Below, piece after piece: positions 54,274-62,539 of a stretch of 64,000 nt of DNA (positions within the stretch are counted from its first letter, which is position 1; each line of letters starts with the position of its first letter). Where the stretch lies: the NCBI RefSeq assembly GCF_000350225.1, contig NW_005178572.1, forward strand, positions 1 to 64,000, read 5' to 3'. A program made the translations under genes and the position numbers. The stretch comes from Chondrus crispus. Taxonomy: Eukaryota > Rhodophyta > Florideophyceae > Gigartinales > Gigartinaceae. Under the pieces are notes generated by a model. It was not told the DNA's origin and made no database searches. It saw only the letters and a list, made by a program, of their open reading frames with translations.

Positions 54274-56583
54274 CATGGACAACCGATCATCCGAGCGGGG
54301 TCGCCCCCCTCGGGCTCAGCTCCCTACGGCGCCAGCCGCGCCGGTCCCGACCTTTCACCCGGCGCTGGCGGCGGACCCCGTGGGCCAACCTGCGGCGAGC
54401 ATCGCAGCCCCGCGGGTACGGGCTTCGGGCGCTGGGGTTCTTCCCTCGCGCGGCCCTCCCGCCGTCCAGGGTCCCCTGCCGCGCCCTCTGCGCTCAGCCC
54501 CGGCTCCCCAAGTCGGCGAGACGACCGTACTGAGACGGTCTCCCGACTGAGTTGTTGCCACGGGGCAGGCGGCGGCCAGAGCGGGTAACCATCCGGACCC
54601 GTACGCGACCACGCCCCCGGCGACAGAGGCTCCGCCGTCCGGCTGGCTCCGGACGGGTGTTCGTGCCGTTCGGAGTTTACTGCCCGGGTCCGAGTTAGAC
54701 CACCGGATTCCCCGGGGTGGTCGCAACCCCTCACAGGCGCAGCCGCCGATGTCCGTCGAGGCTTACATCGGAACGGCCTTCCCCGATGCCGCTCGGTTTG
54801 GGGCCATTCCCAGGCGGCGGGGTATCCGCACGCCCTCCCCTCGCGGACGAGTCCGCCAAGGCAACCGCCCGGCCGCTTGGAGGACCCGCTGGGTCCACGT
54901 GCCCCACCGCGTGATGGCGGACTCCCGCTCGGATCTTCTGTAAATCCGCTGTGCGGGTGAGGACCAGTACCATTCGGGGTTGTTCGACCTCTTCGAGAGG
55001 TTTGGCGGGGACGTGGATCCTAAGCCCCACGTGCAGTTGGTGGCATTCCCCTGCCCGTTCGACCGGTGGTACAGTGTGGCCAACCGTGTGCGGTGGGGCG
55101 AGAATTCCGCCAAGGAGAGCCGGCTGCGGTGTCGCCGCGCCGATGCCTACTTCCACATGTGGCACACGACGGAATTCTTCGCCGTGCCCGCGGGCGCTAG
55201 GAGGCAGCTATAACCAGCCTTACCGAACGGTTGGAGCAATCTGGAAGCTCCACAGTACCTCTGCGTCCCCACGCCCAGCGTGCTGGCGTATGCCGCAGCG
55301 CGGTGAATGCCGGACGGTTCCTTCGGGCGAGAGGCGACGCCCGGGATGCGTCGACTGATCGACGACATCCTGCTCTCGGAGTGGGCCGTCCTGGAGTTGC
55401 TGTGTTTCCTATACGCCGCACGGGACGGCCTCCCGTTCTTCACAAGATGTCCGGACCCTCGCCTAGCGAGCCGGCCCGGGAACGAACCCGGCGAGCGAGG
55501 CTCTCTCTTCCGGTTATCGGCGGGGCTTTTGCAGCTCATCCGATCGGTCGGGGTGGCCGCCATCCTCGAGGGGAGGTCATTCGACCCGGTTGGCGCGGAG
55601 GCCATCCCCGATTTTTCCGAACGGTTGGACTGGTCCCTTCGAGAGCGCGGTGACTTCGTGTGGTACAGTTGGGCCCGCGGCTGCTCCTTGCGGGTGCCGC
55701 ATTGGGATGGTACGTCGGCGGAGGCCGACGACTGGTACGACCCCCTGCCCGACGACAGCTCGCCGTCGTACGGTGCGGTCATCGCCTCCGGTGACGGGTG
55801 GGGCGCCGCGGTTGCCTCCGCCGGTACTCCCGCGGAACCGTCCGTGGAGTCTCCGCCCGTGTCGACCGCGCCGGTTCTACCGATACCGGGAGACACCGCC
55901 CTCAGAGAGGGCCTTCCTGTCGGTCTCTCGACGCCTCCTACGGTGGGCGACGCGGTCATTGCGGATTCACCGCCTGCGACCACGGAAGCGCCGGCCACGG
56001 AAACGCCGGTCATGGAAGTGCCGGTCATGGACCCCGCCCTGGTGGGGGCCCCTCGCGAGGTTCCTACTGTCAAGCCCGCGGGGGACAACCTCCCTGCGGT
56101 AGCTACCGGATCGGTGCCGGGCACCGCCGTCTTCCCCGTCAGCGAAATGACCGCGACGGGGACACAGACCCCCTCGGTGGCGGCCGGTGGAGCCCCAAGT
56201 GAGGCCCCAGCAGACGAAGCCCCCGTCTTGGTCCCGGACGCGCAGGCCGCCCTGCGCGCTCTGCAGACGGAGTGCGGCTACGCGGGTGTCTCTGCACCGA
56301 CCACCCTCGCGGCGGCTTTGGAGTCCGCGCGCGCCTGGCTGGTCGAGGCGCTCAGCTCAGGGCGCGGGTGGCCGGCCTGCAGTTCGCCATCCACCAACGC
56401 GACACTGGCGAGGATCTCCTGCGCAGTGAGACGATGGCGTGGATCCATTCGGCACAGGACCACCTTGCCGTCCTGAGCGAGCAGGTTTCAGCGAAGAGGC
56501 CGTACGGTAAAGTCGATGCTGATCCCGCCAGCGCGGCGGTGCTGGGAGCGGAGCCCTCTGCCAAGCGTCAACGCCGCGAGTGA
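54274..56583 (+). pseudogene. Antisense gene in chromovirus 2, unknown function
   Basis: One plus-strand frame (positions congruent with 54275) stays readable over 2.2 kb, broken only by TGA 54548, TAA 54941, TAA 55211 and TGA 55304. Its longest open part is 55307-56476. Content: MDNRSSERGRPP, MSVEAYIGTAFPDAARFG, GLFDLFERFGGDVDPKPHVQ, RWYSVANRVRWGE, then LIDDILLSEWAVLELLCFL. A Pro/Thr linker (PATTEAPATETPVMEVPV) and ALRALQTECGYAGV follow. After a frame break near 56,360 it reads VAGLQFAIHQRDTGEDLLRS and a basic end AKRQRRE. No known domain. It lies between integrase and the presumed 3' LTR but in the opposite direction. Plant Grande elements carry a comparable antisense gene. I believe this is a real, decayed gene. 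Confidence 0.55.
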
Positions 56584-57441
56584 TGCCAGTGGGGGAGGCG
56601 GGGAGAGTAGCGAACCGCCTCCGGGGACCAGGTCCTGTCCATTCCAGTAAATTGCCCCCCGGTTCTCCTTCTTCTTCCTCTTCTTCACTGCCCTTCCCGC
56701 TCGGTTCTGTAGTCCCTCCGCGCCAGTCGGGTCCTGCGCGGGACAGGGGTCGCGTGAAGCATTGCTCACGCATCCGCGGCGGGGGCTTGCCGCCCGGCGG
56801 GGGGGCTCCCGCGCATCCTCGCCCGTGATACCCCCAGCCGCGGCTCCGCCGCTCCGGTAAGCGAGGGCTCGGGCGCCACTACAGCGCCACTTCCCCCACC
56901 TGTCTGCCGGTCGTCCTCGTGGCGGCCGGGTTACCCTCTGGCTCATGCCGGCGAGACTCCGCGCGGTGAGTGTACCAAGTGTTCGTGGGGCGGGTCCCCC
57001 AGCTACCCCCGCGACACTGGAGGACACCCGTCCGGTAGGTAATTTTGGCCGGATTTTACCGCCCCGCGACGGGTGGCCTCTTCAGCGCGTTGACGAACTC
57101 CGATTGGGTACTTCCCGAGGATCGGAGGCGTCTTGAACCGCCCCCGTGGTCCAGCGGCCACACGTGCCGGGCGGTGTATGCCACTCGCGCAACTCGTGGT
57201 CCACATTGCCCTGGAGCCCCGGCGAGGTCGTCCCCATACGGTATTTACGCGCTGGGTTCCGTCTCTCGGCAGCCGGTAGCCACCGGGGTGCCGAGCCGTT
57301 TGACCACCGCCGCGTCGGGTCGTCCTGTCGGCGGGTCAGCTTCCCCCGAGCCGGTCCCTCTGGTGTGACTCGAGCGGCGGCACGCAAGGGATCCGCGTGC
57401 GGCATAAACAGGTGGTGGCCGCCTGGAGGAGACCTTCGGCG
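56584..57441. other. GC-rich spacer inside chromovirus 2
   Basis: No supported gene. Several overlapping open frames on both strands come from the composition. Confidence 0.4.
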
Positions 57442-57758
57442 GAGTCGCCCCCATCCGCGCCGGGTATTCCGGTGCGGGGTTTGGGGTGGCGCGCGCGGGA
57501 TTCCGCGTGCGCCTGTGGCGACCTCGCCTCCTCCTGCGCCGGGTCTTCCGGCGCAGGGCTTGCGGTGACGCGCGCGGGGTTCCGGGTGCGTCTGTGGCGA
57601 CCTTGCCCCCTCCTGCGCCGGGTTTCCCGGCGCGGGGTTTGCCGTGACGCGCGTGGGGTTCCACGTGCGTCTGTGGCGACCTCGCCCCCTCCTGCGCCGG
57701 GTTTCCCGGCGCGGGGTTTGCCGTGACGCGCGCGGGGTTCTGCGTGCGTCTGTGGCGG
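57442..57758. repeat. Four tandem units of 79-80 bp
   Basis: Units at 57442-57521, 57522-57600, 57601-57679 and 57680-57758, each with CTCCTGCGCCGGGT(TT/CT)(C/T)CCGGCG and ending GCGTCTGTGGCGA. The last two are nearly identical. They end about 70 bp downstream of the integrase stop, and the open plus frame passes straight through them. Confidence 0.95.
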
Positions 57759-57826
57759 CTGATCGCCGCCCGGGGGAGGTCCTCCGCGGTATCGTCCCGG
57801 CCCGCGCTAGGTCGCCCAGTGCGGTG

Positions 57827-59509
57827 TTAGCGGTGGCGTGCGGCCGCCTGCGTGCGCCAAAAGCGGTCTATGAAGGCCTGGGAGAGTCCCTCCGCGAGTT
57901 CCTTGGTGCCGTCCGCTGGGGCGTAGCCATACCAGCGGACCTTGTACTGGGTTCCTGTGCGGTTCTCCCGGTGACCGACCAGATGGTCGACTACATTCTC
58001 CGCGGCGGGTTCGGGTCCTCCGTCCGCCGCGGGCTGGGTCGGGGCGGCGGCAGTGACGTTGCGGGGTCCCCGGGGCATCCGGGTTATCTGGTCGATGCTC
58101 ACGCGGTTTGAGACCCCGTCTTGATCGACGACCACTGTGGTCTCCGTACCGGATCGGACCCGAAACGGGCCTTTCGTTTTCGGTAAAAGCTTGACGGAGG
58201 GTCCCCCGTCCTTACTTGGCAGGTCTCCCCGTTCGGTACTCGTCAATGGCTGAGGTGGGCGGTCGACATAGACTAGGTCTCCCACCTCGATGACCGAACG
58301 GAAACGCACCTTCTTATCGAAGTCGGCCTTGTATCGCCTTTGCGCCGCGGTTAATTTCACCCGCGTGCGCTCAAGGGCGTCGCGGAGTTTACGCAGCGTC
58401 GCGCGCTTGTACTGTACCGGGGTCCTCGGATCTTCCGTGTTGGAGACGGCATCCTGCGGTACAGTACCACGCAGTGCCAAACCGGACGGTGGTCGCGTCA
58501 GCACCAAGTCGAACGGGGTTGTCTCCGTCGACCGGTGGACCTGCGTGTTATACACGAAGGTCAGGGGCTGGATGTATTCGTCCCAGTCCCTCTGGTGCTC
58601 CGCGACATAGTGTCGGAGGCGCTGTACCAGAGTACGGTTGAACCGCTCGGTTTGCCCATTCGTCTGGGGGTAATAGGCAGTAGTCAGGTAATGCCTCACC
58701 CCCAGGAGATCACACACCGCGTCGAAGAACTTGGCGGCAAACTGCGGCCCGTTATCAGTTAGCACGTAACGTGGTGCGCCGTATACGTAGACCCAGTTGT
58801 CCAAGAAGGCGTTAGCCACGACCGACGCGGTGGTGGTCCGTAACGGGATACTGTGCGTCAGCTTGGTGAACCAGTCGGTCATGACGAGCACATGGCGATT
58901 CCCGTGCACCGTCTTCGGTAAGGGGCCGCGCAGGTCCATTGCGACGAAATCCAGCGGTCCTGCCGCTGGGAAGAGCTTGAGATCCTTCTGGTGCCTCACC
59001 AGGGTTCCCCGGGTGGCAGCGCATGACGCGCAATTCCGTACGGTACTGAAGGCGTCGTTGGCCATATGAGGCCAATAATATTCCCGCCGGAGGATATAGT
59101 ACATCCTCGTACCGCCCGGGTGTCCTGCCAGGCGGGTATGATGGGCGAGGTACAATATCTTCGCCCTGAGCCGTTTCGGTACAACCCGCTGCAGGGTCCC
59201 ATCGAGGGGGGACTTGCGGACGACGAACCCGTATCGGTCGACGTCGTAGCGCGAGTCCGGATTCCCCACGGTCTCGGCGGTCGCCCTACAGAAGGGGTCC
59301 TCGGCCTGTTCCCGAAGGAACTCTTCCACCGTTACGGATGAGACGTCGCGTTCTTCGGGTATAACCGCGAACGCGTGCTCAGCTCTCCCCGGGTCGACGG
59401 GGGTCTCCCAGTGTACGGTACCTTGGCGGGGGTTATGCTCCTCCTCTCGCCATTGTACCGCGAAACACGGGACCTCGTCGTCAACCGGTTCGGAGGTCGC
59501 GCTGTCCAC
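57827..59509 (-). CDS. Integrase and chromodomain of chromovirus 2, intact frame
   Basis: 560 codons uninterrupted. It includes the RNase H/integrase linker (GTVHWETPVDPGRAEHAF), an HHCC zinc site (HHTRLAGHPGGTRMYYILRR, CASCAATRG), and the core with MDLRGPLPKTVHG (Asp), YVLTDNGPQFAAKFFDAV (Asp) and HYLTTAYYPQTNGQTERFN (Glu). FTVYNTQVHR-like FVYNTQVHR and a GPY-like (KGPFRVRSG) region follow. The chromodomain is AENVVDHLVGHRENRTGTQ plus YKVRWYGYAPADGTKE. All three catalytic acids are present, so the integrase would be functional if expressed. It is the best-preserved part of either chromovirus. The pol frame upstream is interrupted by a TGA at 59642. Confidence 0.95.
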   Translation of the reverse strand: MDSATSEPVDDEVPCFAVQWREEEHNPRQGTVHWETPVDPGRAEHAFAVIPEERDVSSVTVEEFLREQAEDPFCRATAETVGNPDSRYDVDRYGFVVRKSPLDGTLQRVVPKRLRAKILYLAHHTRLAGHPGGTRMYYILRREYYWPHMANDAFSTVRNCASCAATRGTLVRHQKDLKLFPAAGPLDFVAMDLRGPLPKTVHGNRHVLVMTDWFTKLTHSIPLRTTTASVVANAFLDNWVYVYGAPRYVLTDNGPQFAAKFFDAVCDLLGVRHYLTTAYYPQTNGQTERFNRTLVQRLRHYVAEHQRDWDEYIQPLTFVYNTQVHRSTETTPFDLVLTRPPSGLALRGTVPQDAVSNTEDPRTPVQYKRATLRKLRDALERTRVKLTAAQRRYKADFDKKVRFRSVIEVGDLVYVDRPPQPLTSTERGDLPSKDGGPSVKLLPKTKGPFRVRSGTETTVVVDQDGVSNRVSIDQITRMPRGPRNVTAAAPTQPAADGGPEPAAENVVDHLVGHRENRTGTQYKVRWYGYAPADGTKELAEGLSQAFIDRFWRTQAAARHR

Positions 59510-60105
59510 TCGGAGGCGTGATACACCATCCGCGAGTTGGTGCTTAATACCCGGTCGGTACTGTACGTCGTAGTCGTACTCGGCTAGGCGGAGACGCCAA
59601 CGCGCTAGCCGGCCGGAGCTATCCGCCAGGTTGAGGACCCATCAGAGGGCCTCATGATCCGTACGGAGGTCAAACGTGTTCCCATATAGATATGGTCGAA
59701 GCGTGAGGATGCTCCACACGACAGCAAGGCATTCCTTCTCGGTAGTGGTGTAGTTCTTCTCTGCGTCCGTGAGGGCGCGGCTCCAATAACCGATCGGTAG
59801 GCGGTCGCCGTCCGGCTGCTTCTGTAGCAGGGCGCAGCCGACCTGGTACGCGCACGCGTCAGTATCCAGGGTGTACTTCCTTCCGTAACGGGGTAGGGCC
59901 AATATCGGTGGGGACACGAGGCGCTTCTTTAGTTCCACGAACGCCTCGTATTCCTCATCGGTAAGAACCTCAAACTCGAAGGGTTGATTTTTCCCCGTCT
60001 TCCGGTTTAGCGGAGCGGCTATTTTTGCGAAGCCCTTCACGAACCGGCGGTAAACATTGCACATTCCTAAGAATGACCGCAATTCCGTTTGGTTCTGGGG
60101 AGGCG
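59510..60105 (-). pseudogene. RT connection and RNase H of chromovirus 2, right of the gap
   Basis: Starting at about 60,105 the frame reads PAPPQNQTELRSFLGMCNVY, RRFVKGFAKIAAPLNRKTG, PILALPRYGRKYTLDTDACA, YQVGCALLQKQPDGD and TTTEKECLAVVWSILTLRPY plus LRTDHEAL. A TGA at 59642 sits in DHEAL*WVLN, where CGA (Arg) is expected. After it the frame resumes with QYRPGIKHQLADGVSRLR and passes to the integrase ORF. The left half of this domain is separated by the foreign segment and gap. Confidence 0.92.
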
Positions 60106-60527
60106 CCGGCACGATCGCGCCAGTCACGAGCAGCATGTCGGGCTCTGTTGGCCTCGTGCCGATAGCGATACTCGGCCTCATCTCGCGCATCAGCTACTGA
60201 GTCGAGCGCATCCTGTCCCATGGCCTTCGCCTTGTCACGAGCATCGGCCATCGAGTCAAGTGCCTCGTTGCCTGCATGCCTGGCCTTGTCCATCAACGAT
60301 GATTCATTCGGGTCTTCTCCGGCAACGCCGGATTGCAGAGAGTCGCTGGTATAAGCCGACCTTGCATCGCCGATACCCTGTCCACGACTGTGGTCGTCGG
60401 CATCGACAGGATAGGCGGCGCGATTTCCCCGATAGAGGTCCTGATCGCGAAAGTCGCGGGTATCGTAGCTGCGGTAATCATGATCGTCGTACCGAGCGTA
60501 TCCATCATCACGGTAGTCGTAATGATC
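60106..60527 (-). other. Segment with an open frame unrelated to the retroelement, ending at an assembly gap
   Basis: On the minus strand one frame is open from the N gap to 60,106. It reads HYDYRDDGYARYDDHDYRS, then an acidic, Tyr/Asp/Arg-rich part, then MDKARHAGNEALDSMADARD and KAKAMGQDALDSVADARDEA, and EYRYRHEANRARHAARDWRD. The ALDSxADARDxA unit is repeated, a helical pattern seen in bacterial stress or membrane-associated proteins. It has no relation to RT sequence and interrupts it exactly where RT should continue between LGHVIRPG and PAPPQ. I read it as contamination or a mis-joined contig. Confidence 0.75.
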
Positions 60528-60627
60528 NNNNNNNNNNNNNNNNNNNNNNNNNNNNNNNNNNNNNNNNNNNNNNNNNNNNNNNNNNNNNNNNNNNNNNNNN
60601 NNNNNNNNNNNNNNNNNNNNNNNNNNN
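60528..60627. other. Assembly gap of 100 N
   Basis: Exactly 100 N, a standard scaffold placeholder of unknown true length. Confidence 1.
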
Positions 60628-60639
60628 CTGAGTTGGCAG

Positions 60640-61280
60640 GCGACAGTGATGCAGAACTAGACTTCCAACCTGCCTGGTCGAATAACGTGTCCCAGGTAGG
60701 TGACCGAGGTGTCGAAGAAGGCGCACTTCGACAGCTTCAGCGACACGCCCGCGTCCCGCAGTAGGCGTAGAACCTCGCGGACGTGCGCGACGTGTTACGT
60801 TACGGTCTTGGAGTAGATGATAACATCATCCAGGTAGACCAGAGCGGTTTCCCACTTTACCCGCGACAGTATGATGTCGACGGCCCGCTGAAAGGTCGCG
60901 GGGGCGTTCTTCAAACCGAACGGCATGCGGAGGAAACGGTACAACCCGCAATGCGACGCGAACGTCGTCTTGTCGCGGTCCTCCTCGGCGATTTCTACTT
61001 GCCAATACCCGCTGTTGCAATCCAGCGTGGTAAAGACAGTAGCGTCGCCGAGGGAATCGATGCACTCGTCCATCCTCGGCAACGGATAGGAATCCCGAAC
61101 GGTGACTGCGTTGAGCTTTCTGTAGTCGACACAGAACCGCATGGTACCATCCTTTTTAGGGACGAATACCACGGGGCTTGCCCATTCGGCCGTGGCGGGT
61201 TCGATTACCCCTGCCCGGAGCATGCGGTCGATCTCCGTTTTCTCTTTTTCCCGTGCGGTTGGTCCAGCGCGGTAAGGCGC
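60640..61280 (-). pseudogene. Reverse transcriptase of chromovirus 2, left of the gap
   Basis: Reading continues from the protease frame past a TAG at 61279-61281 (PIY*APYR, where Gln is expected). RT motifs follow: TAEWASPVVFVPKKDGTMRF, CVDYRKLNAVTVRDSYPL, FTTLDCNSGYWQVEI, FGLKNAPATFQRAVDI and LVYLDDVIIYSKT with YLDD. A TAA near 60802 interrupts (SKTVT*HVAHV), and then LRDAGVSLKLSKCAFF and LGHVIRPGRLEV end at a TAG next to the gap. It needs the missing 25-30 residues to join the right half. Confidence 0.93.
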
Positions 61281-62519
61281 CTAGTAAATCGGGCGACCAC
61301 CGGGCTTGAGCTCAATCCGGTGCCTCGTGGCCCTGATTTTTCCCAGCCGGCCGGTCCACATGTCCTTAAATTCGGACAGTACCTCGAGGATCTCCGAGCG
61401 TAATGCCTCGTCCTCGGCACCGATGTGGACATCCCCCTGCCAGGCGTTGGGGTACTCCTCAGGGGCGGCGGTGTCTTCGGGTTTATCCGTTCCAACCGCC
61501 CCGAGGTGCGCCTTGGGCGGCGTGGCTTTTTCAGCCCCGCCCGTGTCCGTACGGTTATCGGCGGCTTCTTCCGCGCCATCCTTTGCGGTTGAGAGGTTGG
61601 AATTAAATATCCCTCCCCCTTCCTTAGCTTCGGCCGCTTCCGCGGCCGAGTCGCCAAGGGTCAGGATGTGAGTGGGCGACGGAAGAGCCAGTTCGATTAC
61701 GGTATGCTTCGGGATGTGAACCGAGCGGTGCCCAAAATTGCTGAGCATTGCCGAGAACGGTTTTTCGGGGACAACATCCATGACCCCCTGTGCCATGAGG
61801 GTCAAATTCTTGTGCGCGGTTTTTGGGGAGTTCTGTAAAAAACATAGCCCCCCCACCGGCGTTGCGACCCTCGCCAGGGCCTCGGTCATCGGGGGAATTT
61901 TCACCCCTCTGACGAGGCGGATCTTCCGTGACGGTGTGTTGGCGGGGAACGCCACCTGGTTCCGTTCGGGTTTATCTGACGGCGATAGTTGTTGTGCGGT
62001 GCTCCTCGAGGCCATCTTGCGGTCGTGCCTCGAGGGGGTTGTTCCGACCAACGCCACGGGTGGCGCATCGTGGAACACGACCTTCCGTTGCGGTGGGAGG
62101 ATCGCCTTGACGTGGCGATCCAAGAAGGTCGTACGGAGGATACAGTCCACGGCGCGGCTCGTGACTACCAGGAACGGGACGCGCGCCACAAACTCACCAA
62201 TTCGGACGATCAGGGGGATTTCCCCTAGTGCCCTCATCGCGCGGTTTGACGCGTCGATGAGCACTGGGCTCCGAACCGGCTTTATCGATGGTCGCCACGA
62301 CTCGGCGACACACCGTAAATGGATGAGGTTCGGGCCGGCTCCTGAATCAAGCACTGCCGTGATGGCGACCATCAACGCCTGCTTCTGACCAACCGTCGCG
62401 GAGATCTTGTAATTCTGCTTCTTGAAGAAGCAGATGGCCTGGACTTCCGTTCGGTTACCCGGCTGCGCTTCCACTGGCGCAGCCGGATCGGGGGTGCCTA
62501 AGCTTCTGAGGCTGGGCAC
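61281..62519 (-). CDS. Protease region of chromovirus 2
   Basis: 412 codons with no internal stop. VLDSGAGPNLIHLRCV is the retropepsin active site (D-S-G-A), followed by REIPLIVRIG-like GEIPLIVRIGEF, VARVPFLVVTSRAVDCIL and TFLDRHVKAIL. The C-terminal part is a linker with RGVKIPPMTEALARV and the conserved sequence before RT, RATRHRIELKPGGRPIY. It is in the minus strand directly after gag, in a different frame (gag ends 62540, 20 bases upstream). Confidence 0.93.
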   Translation of the reverse strand: MPSLRSLGTPDPAAPVEAQPGNRTEVQAICFFKKQNYKISATVGQKQALMVAITAVLDSGAGPNLIHLRCVAESWRPSIKPVRSPVLIDASNRAMRALGEIPLIVRIGEFVARVPFLVVTSRAVDCILRTTFLDRHVKAILPPQRKVVFHDAPPVALVGTTPSRHDRKMASRSTAQQLSPSDKPERNQVAFPANTPSRKIRLVRGVKIPPMTEALARVATPVGGLCFLQNSPKTAHKNLTLMAQGVMDVVPEKPFSAMLSNFGHRSVHIPKHTVIELALPSPTHILTLGDSAAEAAEAKEGGGIFNSNLSTAKDGAEEAADNRTDTGGAEKATPPKAHLGAVGTDKPEDTAAPEEYPNAWQGDVHIGAEDEALRSEILEVLSEFKDMWTGRLGKIRATRHRIELKPGGRPIY

Positions 62520-62539
62520 GGGGAGAGACGTCGTCGCCT

